A stretch of 32,240 nucleotides of DNA, taken from NCBI RefSeq assembly GCF_000981895.1, contig NZ_LATD01000363.1, forward strand, positions 1 through 32,240, given 5' to 3'. The notes beneath the pieces are model-generated. The model searched no databases, was not told where the DNA came from, and was given only the letters and a program-made list of their open reading frames with translations. This document shows, piece by piece, positions 22,876 to 31,367 of this stretch (position 1 is the stretch's first letter; each line of letters opens with the position of its first letter). This DNA comes from Streptomyces odonnellii. Lineage in GTDB: Bacteria > Actinomycetota > Actinomycetes > Streptomycetales > Streptomycetaceae. The position numbers and the translations under genes are program-made.

Positions 22876-24053
22876 GAGCTGTACGCGCTGTTCTCGTGGA
22901 CGTACTCGGCGGTGAGGTCATTGGTCCAGATGACCGCGGAGTCCGTGCCCGCGGCGAGGTCGGCGGTGATCCGTACCTCGCGGTAGCGCATGTCGACCAG
23001 CTCGCGGTCCTCGCCGACGGCGCCGTTGCGGCAGACCCAGACGTCGTTGATGGCGACATTGAGCCGGTCGGGCTCGAAGACGGCGCCGGTGGTGCCGATG
23101 GCGGAGAGGACCCGGCCCCAGTTGGGGTCCTCGCCGTGGATGGCGCACTTGAGGAGGTTGTTGCGGGCGATGGAGCGGCCCGCCTCGACGGCGTCGTCCT
23201 CGCTCGCGGCGTTGATCACTTCGATCCGGATGTCCTTGGAGGCGCCCTCGGCGTCCCCGATGAGCTGACGGGCCAGATCGGCGCAGACCGTACGGACGGC
23301 CTCGGCGAACTCCTCGTACCCGGGGGTCACGGCGGACGCGCCGGAGGCGAGCAGCAGCACGGTGTCGTTGGTGGACATGCAGCCGTCGGAGTCGACCCGG
23401 TCGAAGGTGGTACGGGTGGCCGCGCGCAGCGCCGAGTCCAGCTCCGGCGCCGCGACATCGGCGTCGGTGGTGAGGACGACGAGCATGGTGGCGAGGCCGG
23501 GGGCGAGCATGCCCGCGCCCTTGGCCATGCCGCCCACGGTCCAGCCGTCACCGCCCGCGACGGCGGTCTTGTGGACGGTGTCGGTGGTCTTGATGGCGAT
23601 GGCGGCCTTCTCGCCGCCGTGCTCGGAGAGTTCGGCGGCGGCCTTCTCAATACCGGGCAGGAGCTTGTCCATCGGCAGGAGCAGTCCGATGAGTCCGGTG
23701 GACGCGACGGCGATCTCGCCGGCGCCGTGCTCGTCCCCGCCGGGCGTGCCGATACCGCTGTTGAGGACCTCGGCGACCTTCTCGGCGGTCGCGTGGGTGT
23801 CCTGGAACCCCTTCGGGCCCGTGCAGGCGTTGGCGCCACCGGAGTTGAGGACGACCGCGCCGACCTGGCCGCCCTTGAGGACCTGCTCGGACCAGAGGAC
23901 CGGGGCGGCCTTGACACGGTTGGAGGTGAAGACGCCCGCGGCGGCTCGGCGCGGCCCCCTGTTGACCACGAGGGCCAGGTCCGGGTTGCCGTTCTCCTTG
24001 ATTCCGGCCGCAATGCCCGCCGCCGTGAATCCCTTCGCTGCGGTGACGCTCAA
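22872..24053 (-). CDS. argJ: Bifunctional glutamate N-acetyltransferase / amino-acid acetyltransferase
   Basis: This 393-residue Ntn-type enzyme recycles acetyl groups between N-acetylornithine and glutamate. The self-cleavage site is AKGAGMLAPGLATML with nucleophile Thr189, where the family usually has PNMATML; here PGLATML. TSNRVKAAPV near 43, GPKGFQDT near 79 and the late DGCMSTNDT loop also fit. Whether it is bi- or monofunctional cannot be read from sequence, and no argA is in this window. Its ATG overlaps the argC stop by four bases. Confidence 0.96.
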   Translation of the reverse strand: MSVTAAKGFTAAGIAAGIKENGNPDLALVVNRGPRRAAAGVFTSNRVKAAPVLWSEQVLKGGQVGAVVLNSGGANACTGPKGFQDTHATAEKVAEVLNSGIGTPGGDEHGAGEIAVASTGLIGLLLPMDKLLPGIEKAAAELSEHGGEKAAIAIKTTDTVHKTAVAGGDGWTVGGMAKGAGMLAPGLATMLVVLTTDADVAAPELDSALRAATRTTFDRVDSDGCMSTNDTVLLLASGASAVTPGYEEFAEAVRTVCADLARQLIGDAEGASKDIRIEVINAASEDDAVEAGRSIARNNLLKCAIHGEDPNWGRVLSAIGTTGAVFEPDRLNVAINDVWVCRNGAVGEDRELVDMRYREVRITADLAAGTDSAVIWTNDLTAEYVHENSAYSS

Positions 24054-25078
24054 GGTGCCACTCCGATCGTGGAAAGTCCGGTGTCCTCGGGGAGTCCGAG
24101 GGCGATGTTCATGCTCTGCAGCGCGCCGCCCGCGGTGCCCTTGGTGAGGTTGTCGACGGCGCTGATCGCGATGATGCGGCCCGCGGACTCGTCATGGGCG
24201 ACCTGGATCTGTACGGCGTTGGAACCGTAGACGGACGCCGTCGCGGGCCACTGCCCTTCGGGAAGCAGGTGCACGAAGGGCTCGTCCGCGAAGGCCTTCT
24301 CGTAGGCATCCCGTATGTCCTGGTACGTCACACCGGGCCGGGCCTTGGCTGAGCAGGTGGCGAGGATGCCGCGGGGCATCGGGGCGAGGGTGGGCGTGAA
24401 GGAGACGGTGACCCGCTCACCGGCGGCCGCGCTGAGGTTCTGGATCATCTCGGGGGTGTGCCGGTGGCCGCCGCCGACGCCGTACGGGCTCATGGAGCCC
24501 ATGACCTCGGAGCCCAGCAGATGCGGCTTGGCGGACCGGCCGGCGCCGGAGGTGCCGGAGGCGGCGGTGATCACCGCCTCGGGCTCGGCCAGGCCCGCGG
24601 TGTACGCAGGGAAGAGCGCGAGCGAGACGGCCGTGGGATAGCAGCCGGGCACCGCGACGCGCTTGGACCCCTCCAGCGCGGCGCGGGCGCCCGGCAGTTC
24701 GGGGAGCCCGTAGGGCCAGGTCCCGGCGTGGGCGGAACCGTAGAACCGCTCCCAGTCGGCGGCGTCCTTCAGCCGGAAGTCGGCACCCAGGTCGATGACC
24801 AGGACATCCTCGCCGAGTTGCGCGGCGACGGCCGCGGACTGGCCGTGCGGCAGCGCGAGAACGACGACATCGTGCCCGGCGAGCACCTCGCCGCTGGCCG
24901 CCTCCAGCACCCGCCCGGCCAGCGGTACGAGATGCGGCTGAAGCCCCCCGAGCCGCTGCCCGGCGCTGGAATTCCCGGTGAGGACCCCGATCTCGACCCC
25001 GGGATGCCCGAGCAGCAGCCGCAGCATCTCCCCGCCCGCGTACCCGCTCGCCCCTGCCACTGCCACGCGTACAGCCAT
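24050..25078 (-). CDS. argC: N-acetyl-gamma-glutamyl-phosphate reductase
   Basis: This 342-residue NADPH-dependent enzyme makes the semialdehyde in arginine synthesis. The nucleotide-binding start VAVAGASGYAGGEMLRLL is followed by the catalytic Cys146 in VAVPGCYPTA. SGTSGAGRSAKPHLL and GGGHRHTPEM carry substrate-contacting residues, and NLTKGTAGGALQ closes the fold. It is the first gene of argC-J-B-D-R; all internal junctions are four-base overlaps except argD-argR. A GGAGG precedes the ATG by about 10 bases, and an ArgR-type promoter stands upstream. Confidence 0.97.
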   Translation of the reverse strand: MAVRVAVAGASGYAGGEMLRLLLGHPGVEIGVLTGNSSAGQRLGGLQPHLVPLAGRVLEAASGEVLAGHDVVVLALPHGQSAAVAAQLGEDVLVIDLGADFRLKDAADWERFYGSAHAGTWPYGLPELPGARAALEGSKRVAVPGCYPTAVSLALFPAYTAGLAEPEAVITAASGTSGAGRSAKPHLLGSEVMGSMSPYGVGGGHRHTPEMIQNLSAAAGERVTVSFTPTLAPMPRGILATCSAKARPGVTYQDIRDAYEKAFADEPFVHLLPEGQWPATASVYGSNAVQIQVAHDESAGRIIAISAVDNLTKGTAGGALQSMNIALGLPEDTGLSTIGVAP

Positions 25079-25105
25079 CGAAAAGCCCTCCTCAGCGATG
25101 GCATG

Positions 25106-25136
25106 ACTATACGTTTCAATGCAGCTTTATGCAATG
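25106..25136 (-). promoter_or_regulatory. argC promoter with ArgR-box candidate
   Basis: On the minus strand -35 TTGCAT (25129-25134) and -10 TATAGT (25106-25111) are 17 bases apart. ATTGCA (25130-25135) and TGCATT (25118-25123) form an inverted-type TGCA pair in the spacer and -35, matching the ARG-box core TGNAT-n4-ATNCA at most positions. This fits steric repression by ArgR. Confidence 0.65.
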
Positions 25137-25173
25137 CCCACGGCTGCGCACGCCCGGCTGGCCGGCCGCGCGC

Positions 25174-25204
25174 ACCCGACTTGACCTGGCACAGAATGTC
25201 GGGT
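25174..25204. promoter_or_regulatory. Inverted repeat upstream of the AraC/GyrI-like gene
   Basis: ACCCGAC (25174-25180) and GTCGGGT (25198-25204) are perfect 7-bp arms separated by 17 bases, in the argC/regulator divergent interval. They may be an operator for the regulator itself. A TAGCGT at 25225-25230 could be its -10 box. Confidence 0.35.
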
Positions 25205-25260
25205 CCGGCGGGGTGGGCGCCACCTAGCGTGGTGGTCACAGAAGAGGAAGGGGACCTGGC

Positions 25261-26127
25261 GTGCTGGAGCGGCTCAACCAGGCCATGGAGGAGATCGAGC
25301 ACCGGCTCGACCAGTCCATCGAGGTGGCCGCGCTGGCGCGCACGGCGGCCACCTCGGAGTACCACCTGCGCCGGATGTTCTCCGCGCTGGCGGGGGTGCC
25401 GCTGTCGGAGTACATCCGGCGTCGGCGGCTCACCGTCGCGGGCGCCGAGGTGCTCGCGGGGAACGGGACGCTGCTGGACATCGCGGTGCGCTACGGCTAC
25501 GGCTCGGGCGAGGCGTTCGCCCGGGCGTTCCGCGCCATGCACGGTGTCGGGCCCGGCGAGGCCCGGCGCACCGGCACCACGCTCGTCTCCCAGCCCAGGT
25601 TGACCTTCCGGCTCACCGTAGAAGGGAAAAGCAGCATGCGATACCGCGTCGTGGACAGGCCAGCCTTCACCGTCGCAGGCCTCAAGGCCCGGGTGCCACT
25701 GGTGCACTCGGGGCCGAACCAGGCGATCATCGACTTCGTCCGGGGGATCGGCCCCGAGACCCTGAAGCGCCTGGAGAAGCTGTCGGACCAGGAGCCGCAG
25801 GGCATCGTCGCGGTCTGCGACGACCTGGACCCCAGCCGCGCCGAAGGCACGGAGCTCGACTACTACCACGGGGTGATCACATCGGCGGACGCCCCCGAGG
25901 GCACGGTGGGCCTCCCCGTGGCGGCCGGCGCCTGGGGGGTCTTCACCACCTCCGGGCCCGCGCCGCAGGCCATACAGGAACTGTGGCGGGACGTGTTCAC
26001 CGAGTGGTTCCCCTCGAACCCGTACCGCAGCCGCCCAGGCCCCGAGATCCTGCGCGTCCGTATGTCGCCGGACCACTCCGAGGCGGACGCGGAGCTGTGG
26101 CTTCCGGTGGAGCGGGAGCAGCACTGA
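25261..26127 (+). CDS. AraC-family regulator with GyrI-like effector domain
   Basis: This 288-residue protein has two helix-turn-helix segments in residues 8-110 (EVAALARTAATSEYHLRRMFSALAG and LLDIAVRYGYGSGEAFARAFRAMHG). After a linker there is a GyrI-like/SRPBCC effector-binding domain, about 125-285, with VVDRPAFTVAGLKARVP and the late LWLPVE. This is the layout of Rob/SoxS-type drug-responsive regulators. The start is GTG with AAGGGGA 6 bases upstream. The likely ligand is a small toxic or metabolic compound. It faces away from argC and is followed by the DGPF gene. Confidence 0.87.
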   Translation: MLERLNQAMEEIEHRLDQSIEVAALARTAATSEYHLRRMFSALAGVPLSEYIRRRRLTVAGAEVLAGNGTLLDIAVRYGYGSGEAFARAFRAMHGVGPGEARRTGTTLVSQPRLTFRLTVEGKSSMRYRVVDRPAFTVAGLKARVPLVHSGPNQAIIDFVRGIGPETLKRLEKLSDQEPQGIVAVCDDLDPSRAEGTELDYYHGVITSADAPEGTVGLPVAAGAWGVFTTSGPAPQAIQELWRDVFTEWFPSNPYRSRPGPEILRVRMSPDHSEADAELWLPVEREQH

Positions 26128-26199
26128 ACGGGGAGCGTCGCTGAACGGGGCGCCCGGTTGATGGTCCGCACCACATCCCGGAGAATTTTTCGCGGGTGA

Positions 26200-26226
26200 T
26201 GTCGATCCGGGCGGCCTCCGTTCGAC
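26200..26226 (+). promoter_or_regulatory. ECF42-type promoter upstream of the DGPF gene
   Basis: TGTCGA (26200-26205) and CGAC (26223-26226) are 17 bases apart, matching the ECF42 motif I recall from S. venezuelae (-35 TGTCGA, -10 CGA/TC). A 7-bp hairpin GGCGGGG/CCCCGCC (26239-26257) lies in the roughly 55-base leader before the ribosome-binding site GAGGAGA. Confidence 0.6.
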
Positions 26227-26287
26227 GTAGGGGTGAGAGGCGGGGATCGGCCCCGCCTCGCGAGCGACGCGATCGAGGAGAGCCACC

Positions 26288-26644
26288 ATGCCCCGCTATC
26301 TCACACTGGTCCACATCGACGAGCAGAACCTTCCCGCCGACGCGCCCGACCCGGGGTTCGATCAGCGGATGGGGGAGCTGTTCGAGGAGATCACCCGGGC
26401 CGGGGTGATGCAGGAGACGGCCGGGCTGGCGCCGACCGCCGAGGGGACCCGGCTGACCTGGTCCGGCGGGAAGGTCGGTTACACGGACGGGCCGTTCACC
26501 GAGACCAAGGAAGTCGTCGGGGGGTACTCCATCACCCGGTGCGCGGACAAGGCCGAGGCGCTGGAATGGGCCAAGCGGTTCCTGGAGGTCCACCCGGAGA
26601 GCTGGCACGTCTCCGTCGAGGTCCGCGAGATCGCGGAAGACTGA
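26288..26644 (+). CDS. YCII-related DGPF domain protein
   Basis: This 118-residue protein carries the signature YTDGPFTETKEVVGGYSI, the DGPF motif. It begins MPRYLTLVHIDEQ and has IGxxxxD-like loops typical of the YCII fold. These small dimeric proteins have no settled function but are routinely paired with ECF42 sigma factors. It starts with an ATG behind GAGGAGA. The sigma factor gene follows after 42 bp in the same direction, so one transcript is likely. Confidence 0.92.
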   Translation: MPRYLTLVHIDEQNLPADAPDPGFDQRMGELFEEITRAGVMQETAGLAPTAEGTRLTWSGGKVGYTDGPFTETKEVVGGYSITRCADKAEALEWAKRFLEVHPESWHVSVEVREIAED

Positions 26645-26686
26645 TCCGACCGCGCTTGCTCCGGCCTCGCCCACCTGTTCTGATGG

Positions 26687-27958
26687 GTGGCTGTGACGGG
26701 AGCGAGTACGGCGGAAACGGTCGAAGCGGTCTTCAGGATCGAGTCCGCGCGGATCATCGCCGGCGTCACCCGCATCGTGCGGGACGTGGGCATCGCCGAG
26801 GAACTCGCGCAGGACGCGCTCGTCGCCGCGCTGGAACAGTGGCCGGAGTCGGGTGTCCCGGACAGACCGGGCGCCTGGCTCATGGCCACCGCCAAGCACC
26901 GCGGGATCGATCTCGTACGCCGCAGGGAGACCTACGCGCGGAAGCTGGCTGAGGTCGGGCGGGCGCTGGAGGACGTACCGCCGCCCGGGCCCGGGGATCC
27001 AGCCGAGAGTGCCGGGAGCGCCGAGGACATCGACGACGATCTGCTGCGGCTGATCTTCACCGCCTGCCATCCGGTGCTGTCGACCCGCGCCAGGATCGCG
27101 CTCACCCTGCGGCTGCTGGGCGGGCTGACCACGGAGGAGATCGCCCGCGCCTTCCTCGCCCCGGAGCCGACCGTCGCCCAGCGCATCGTCCGCGCGAAAC
27201 GGACGCTCGCCAAGGCCGGGGTGCCCTTCGAGGTGCCGTACGGTGCCGACCGGGCCGCCCGGGTCTCCTCCGTCCTCGAGGTGATCTACCTGGTCTTCAA
27301 CGAGGGCTACTCCGCGACGGCCGGTGACGATCTCGTGCGCCCGGCCCTGTGCGAGGACGCGCTGCGGCTGGCCCGGGTGCTGGCGGGTCTGATGCCCGAG
27401 GAGCCCGAGGTACACGGTCTGGCGGCGCTGCTGGAGTTCCAGGCGTCCCGTATCGCGGCGCGTACGGGTCCCGACGGCGAGCCGGTGATGCTCGCCGACC
27501 AGAACCGCTCCCGGTGGAACCGTATGCTCATCGCCCGCGGCTTCGAGGCCCTGCGCCGCGCGGGCCACGGCCCGTACTCCGTCCAGGCCGCGATCGCGGC
27601 GTGCCACGCGCGGACGATCCGCTACGAGGACACCGACTGGGCGACGATCGCCGCGCTGTACAGCAGGCTGATGGCGCTGGCCCCGTCCCCGGTGGTGGAG
27701 CTGAACCGGGCGGTCGCGGTCTCGATGGCGCAGGGGCCGGCGGCCGGACTGAAGCTGGTGGACGCACTGGCCGCCGAACCGGCCCTGAGGGACTACCACT
27801 TGCTGCCGAGTGTCCGGGGCGATCTGCTGGAGCGCCTGGGGCGGGACGAGGAGGCGCGCGCGGAGTTCGAGCGTGCGGCGTCCCTGACCCGCAACGAGCG
27901 CGAGAGGGAACTGCTCCGGGCACGGGCCGCGCGCTCGCGGTCGGCGCCCGGCGACTGA
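26687..27958 (+). CDS. ECF42-family RNA polymerase sigma factor
   Basis: This 423-residue protein is much longer than a usual ECF sigma factor. Region 2 covers about residues 20-90 (AEELAQDALVAALEQWPESGVPDRPGAW) and region 4 about 130-185 (ARIALTLRLLGGLTTEEIARAFLAPEPTVAQRIVRAKRTL). The C-terminal 230 residues are a helical, TPR-like extension with LLEFQASRIAARTGPDGEPVMLADQNRSRWNRMLI, a landmark of ECF42 proteins. The extension is thought to replace the anti-sigma factor in control. No anti-sigma gene is nearby. Start GTG 26687 or GTG 26693; no strong site for either, so coupling to the upstream gene is possible. Confidence 0.92.
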   Translation: MAVTGASTAETVEAVFRIESARIIAGVTRIVRDVGIAEELAQDALVAALEQWPESGVPDRPGAWLMATAKHRGIDLVRRRETYARKLAEVGRALEDVPPPGPGDPAESAGSAEDIDDDLLRLIFTACHPVLSTRARIALTLRLLGGLTTEEIARAFLAPEPTVAQRIVRAKRTLAKAGVPFEVPYGADRAARVSSVLEVIYLVFNEGYSATAGDDLVRPALCEDALRLARVLAGLMPEEPEVHGLAALLEFQASRIAARTGPDGEPVMLADQNRSRWNRMLIARGFEALRRAGHGPYSVQAAIAACHARTIRYEDTDWATIAALYSRLMALAPSPVVELNRAVAVSMAQGPAAGLKLVDALAAEPALRDYHLLPSVRGDLLERLGRDEEARAEFERAASLTRNERERELLRARAARSRSAPGD

Positions 27959-28056
27959 AGCGGGTCCGGGCCCGCCGGGCTCGGTGACGGCCCGGCCGCC
28001 GGGCTCCCGGGCCGGGGCCTGTCCGAACCCGGGGCGAGTCCTGTCCGGGCCGTCGG

Positions 28057-28106
28057 AAGGGCTTTTCGGGAAGGGCTCTTCGGGAAAGCCCCCCAGGAAA
28101 GCCCCT
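28057..28106. terminator. Convergent terminator region with tandem repeat
   Basis: Between the ECF42 and response-regulator stops, AAGGGCTTTTCGGG (28057-28070) is repeated as AAGGGCTCTTCGGG (28071-28084), then AAAGCCCC occurs twice. The GGGCTTTT and AAAGCCC parts pair as nested hairpins on either strand. Likely bidirectional. Confidence 0.45.
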
Positions 28107-28115
28107 CGGGAGTCA

Positions 28116-28796
28116 CTATCCGGTCGGCCGCACCAGTCCCGATTCGTACGCGAACACCGCGAGCTGGGTACGGTCACGCAGGCTCAACTTGCCCAGTATC
28201 CGGCCCACATGGGTCTTCACCGTCTGTTCCGCCACCACCAGACGCGCGGCGATCTCCGCGTTCGACAGGCCCTGTGCGATCAGGGACAGCACCTCGGTCT
28301 CGCGTTCCGTGAGGTCGCCGACACGGTCCTTGAGCGGGGCGCGGGGCGCGGCGGTCATCCGGGCGAACTCGGCGATCAGCCGCTTGGTGATGTTCGGGGC
28401 GAGCAGGGCGTCGCCCTCGGCCACCACCCGTACCGCGCGCGCCAGTTCGGCGGCCGAGGCGTCCTTCAGCAGAAAGCCCGAGGCGCCCGCGCGGATCGCC
28501 TCGTACACGTACTCGTCGAGATCGAAGGTGGTCAGGACGAGGACCTTGACGGTGGATCCGGCGGGGGCGGTGAGGCGGCGGGTGGCCTCGATACCGCCGA
28601 GTCCGGGCATCCGGATGTCCATCAGGACGACGTCCGGGGCGAGGTCCGCGGCCTGGGCGACCGCGTCGAGGCCGTCGACGGCCTGGCCGACGACCTCGAT
28701 GCCGGGCTCGGCGTTGAGCAGTACGGTCAGGCCCTGGCGGACCATCATCTGGTCGTCGGCGATCAGTACGCGGACGGTCGGCACGGGCGTCGTCAT
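28116..28796 (-). CDS. NarL/LuxR-type response regulator
   Basis: This 226-residue protein has a receiver domain (about 8-122; LIADDQMMVR, phosphoacceptor Asp60 in VVLMDIRMPG, conserved Lys in GFLLKDAS) and a LuxR helix-turn-helix (about 155-215; LTERETEVLSLIAQGLSNAEIAARLVVAEQTVKTH). It binds DNA as a phosphorylated dimer. Its ATG overlaps the kinase stop by four bases, so the pair is coupled. It is the last gene of a four-gene run. Confidence 0.95.
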   Translation of the reverse strand: MTTPVPTVRVLIADDQMMVRQGLTVLLNAEPGIEVVGQAVDGLDAVAQAADLAPDVVLMDIRMPGLGGIEATRRLTAPAGSTVKVLVLTTFDLDEYVYEAIRAGASGFLLKDASAAELARAVRVVAEGDALLAPNITKRLIAEFARMTAAPRAPLKDRVGDLTERETEVLSLIAQGLSNAEIAARLVVAEQTVKTHVGRILGKLSLRDRTQLAVFAYESGLVRPTG

Positions 28797-30163
28797 ACGG
28801 TGTCCTCGGAAGATCCGGCGGGGGCGGGTCCCGTCGCGGCCCCGTCCGGCTCCGCGAGGGGTGTCGTGGGCAGCGTCGCGGTCACTTCCCAGCCGCCCTC
28901 GGGGGTGGCTCCCGTCGCCAGTTCGCCCCCCAGCATCGCGACACGCTCCCGCATCCCGAGCAGGCCGTGGCCGGTCCCGGGCGAGGGCGGGGCCGTACCG
29001 CCGGGCGCGGTGTTGGTGACCCGGACCGTGACCCCGGAGCGGTGGTAGGCCGTCTCCACCCGTACCTCCGCCCCCGGCGCGTGCCGCATCGCGTTGCTGA
29101 GCGCCTCCTGCACGATACGGAACGCCGACAGCTCGACGCCCGGTGGCAGCGGGCGCGGCTCCCCGGTGGTGCGGCCGGTGATCCGGACCCCCGCGCCGCG
29201 CACATTGCCGAGCAGCTCGTCGAGCCGGTCGAGGGTGGGCTGCGGGGCATGCCGTACCCCGTCCGCGAGGGAGTCCCCGGAGCCGAGGGCGTCCTCGGAA
29301 CGCAGTACGCCCAGCACCCGGCGCAGTTCGGTGAGCGCCCCGACGGCGTTCTCGCGGATGCCCGCGAGATTCTCCCGCAGCTCCGCGGACGGGTTCTCGG
29401 CCAGATGCGGGGCGGCCTGCGCCTGGATGGATATGACCGCCATGTGGTGGGCGACCACGTCGTGCAGCTCGCGCGCGATGCGGTGGCGCTCCTCCAGCAG
29501 GGTGCGCCGGGCCCGCTCCTCGGCGGTGATCTCCTCCTGTGCGACCAGTTCGGTACGGGCCACCTGGCGCCCGCGCAGGGCCGCTCCGACCACCACCGCG
29601 ATCAGGAAGAGCAGGACGACGGTGCGGTTGACGTGGCCGGTACGGAACACGCCCACCAGCACACTGATCACCAGCACCTCGGCCGCGACCCGGGGCCGGG
29701 ACCGCAGCGCCACCAGGAACAGCACCCAGGCTTCCAGCACGATCCCCGCGGCGGTCCACGGGTACATGGAGCTGGTGCGGGCGGTGAGGGGATCCGCGAA
29801 CAGGGCGAGCGCCACCAGGGAACCCGTCGACGCCCACCAGGCGGCGACCGGGCGGAAGGGCGCGGCGACCAGCGCGGCGGACTGGACCGCGGCGAGCAGG
29901 AGGGCGAGCAGGGAGCCCATCCGGTAGTCGCGGGAGTACTGGTCGACATTGGAGACCAGCAGGAACACCGAGAACAGCACCAGCGGCACGAAGAACGCCG
30001 GCCACCAGTCCAGCAGCCGCGACCGGCCCAGGCGCCGGGGCGGCTCGGCGGCGGTGGTCCAGAGGTCCTCGCGCAGGGCGCGCGGCACCGCCCGTACGGC
30101 CGCCGCCAGCCGTCCGGGCCACTGCGGCGGCTCCCCGGGATTCCCCGCCCCGGGACTCCCCAC
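28793..30163 (-). CDS. Two-component sensor histidine kinase (HisKA_3 type)
   Basis: The protein is about 456 residues. The N-terminal third holds about five membrane segments (roughly residues 55-195), with no large external domain. Then come the dimerisation/phosphoacceptor helix ERHRIARELHDVVAHHMAVIS (phospho-His in ELHD, residue 234 from this start) and an ATP-binding HATPase_c domain with VQEALSNAMRHAPGA and GHGLLGMRERVAMLGGEL. The stimulus is unknown; an intramembrane-sensing kinase is suggested. I chose GTG 30163 (AGGAG, 4-base gap); GTG 30193 and 30184 lie closer to the end of the acyltransferase gene and lack good sites. It follows the acyltransferase gene with 22 bp between. Confidence 0.92.
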   Translation of the reverse strand: MGSPGAGNPGEPPQWPGRLAAAVRAVPRALREDLWTTAAEPPRRLGRSRLLDWWPAFFVPLVLFSVFLLVSNVDQYSRDYRMGSLLALLLAAVQSAALVAAPFRPVAAWWASTGSLVALALFADPLTARTSSMYPWTAAGIVLEAWVLFLVALRSRPRVAAEVLVISVLVGVFRTGHVNRTVVLLFLIAVVVGAALRGRQVARTELVAQEEITAEERARRTLLEERHRIARELHDVVAHHMAVISIQAQAAPHLAENPSAELRENLAGIRENAVGALTELRRVLGVLRSEDALGSGDSLADGVRHAPQPTLDRLDELLGNVRGAGVRITGRTTGEPRPLPPGVELSAFRIVQEALSNAMRHAPGAEVRVETAYHRSGVTVRVTNTAPGGTAPPSPGTGHGLLGMRERVAMLGGELATGATPEGGWEVTATLPTTPLAEPDGAATGPAPAGSSEDTV

Positions 30164-30185
30164 CCGACTCCTCACAGGCTTCACC

Positions 30186-31367
30186 TTAGGCACGCCGCAT
30201 CACCTCTTCCTCTTCCCGGTCGGGACGCCCTTCACGGACGATCCGGCCGCCCGGCCGCAGCCGCCCTTTGTGAGCAGTGATCTCGTACGTACGGAACGCC
30301 GCCCAGCACACCAGCAGCGCCGCCGCGAACACCGGCAGCCAGGCCAGCCGCGCCAGCACCCAGCCGCTGCCGTCGGGCACGGTGTGCAGTCCTGGCAGGG
30401 CGCCGCCCGTGAGCAGACCGAGGGCGGTGACGGCGATCATGGCGGTCTGGTGCCAGAGGAAGACCGTCATCGCGGACAGATTCAGCAGCGCCACCGCCGC
30501 CCAGGCCGCGGGCCGCCGCAGCCACCGGCGCAGCGGGCCGGTGAGCAGCAGGGCCGCCCCGCACTGGGCGAGGCCGAAGGTGACGGCGGCCAGGGTCGGC
30601 GGGTCGAGGTTCGAGACCGCCGCGCCGGGCACGCCCACCATGGACGCCGGGTAGCCGGCGAACAGGATCAGCGCGGCCGTGGCAGCCGCGCCGCCGAGCA
30701 GCAGCCCCCAGCCCGCCCGGCGTCCTGGCAGGCCGCCGCGGGCCCAGGCCGCGCCCAGGCAGTACGGTACGAGCCAGCCTGCGGCCACATTGATCCAACC
30801 GAGCCACTCCGGGCCGCCGAGTCCGTACCGGAAGAGGTCGACGTACAGCACCACGGCCAGCGGCCACAGCGGGTGCAGCCGGGCGGCCAGCGGGGTGGCC
30901 GCACTCAGCGTGGCGAAGACCAGCAGGAACCAGAGCGGCGAGAGCACCAGCCGGAACAGGGCGTGCACGGTGTCGTATCCGGCGCCGGAGGCCAGCATCG
31001 TGCCCGCGGCCACCGCCCATACCGCCAGCACGGCGACGACCGGCCGGAACAGCCGCGCGAGGCGGGCTCGGAGCCACTGCGGATAGCCGGTGCCGTGCGC
31101 GCGGGCCGAGGCGTAACTCCTCGCCCCGACCTGCCCGCCGACCAGGAAGAAGACCGCGAGCGTCTGGAACACCCAGGATATGGGCGCCAGTTGGGGCATG
31201 TAGTGGAGCGGGCTCGCGCCGCGTACGGTGCCGCTGTCGGCGACTAGGGCGGTCACCAGCCAGTGCCCGAGCACCACGCCGAGGATGGCGAAGGCACGCA
31301 GGGCGTCGATGGCGCGGTCGCGGTCCGGCGGGGTGGCGGACTCGATCCGCCGTACGAGATCACGCAT
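30186..31367 (-). CDS. Membrane acyltransferase (acyltransferase-3 family)
   Basis: This 393-residue protein has about ten membrane segments. It begins with DRAIDALRAFAILGVVLGHWLV, the classic acyltransferase-3 start with its invariant His, and has FFLVGGQVGARSY after the second segment. The family acylates sugars or lipids at the membrane; the acceptor cannot be read. Its ATG overlaps the hydrolase stop by eight bases, and the kinase gene follows closely, so hydrolase, acyltransferase, kinase and regulator look like one operon. It ends with a charged tail, including EEEEVMRRA. Confidence 0.88.
   Translation of the reverse strand: MRDLVRRIESATPPDRDRAIDALRAFAILGVVLGHWLVTALVADSGTVRGASPLHYMPQLAPISWVFQTLAVFFLVGGQVGARSYASARAHGTGYPQWLRARLARLFRPVVAVLAVWAVAAGTMLASGAGYDTVHALFRLVLSPLWFLLVFATLSAATPLAARLHPLWPLAVVLYVDLFRYGLGGPEWLGWINVAAGWLVPYCLGAAWARGGLPGRRAGWGLLLGGAAATAALILFAGYPASMVGVPGAAVSNLDPPTLAAVTFGLAQCGAALLLTGPLRRWLRRPAAWAAVALLNLSAMTVFLWHQTAMIAVTALGLLTGGALPGLHTVPDGSGWVLARLAWLPVFAAALLVCWAAFRTYEITAHKGRLRPGGRIVREGRPDREEEEVMRRA

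Noticed and set aside
25997..28177. A 726-codon open frame on the minus strand
   Set aside because: It is antisense to the AraC/GyrI-like, DGPF and ECF42 genes, whose translations match known families; its own translation is Arg/Gly/Pro-rich with no domain. A GC-rich shadow frame.
28116..30122. A 668-codon frame seeming to join the kinase and response regulator
   Set aside because: Only its last 226 codons are real (response regulator); the upstream part is the wrong frame of the kinase gene.
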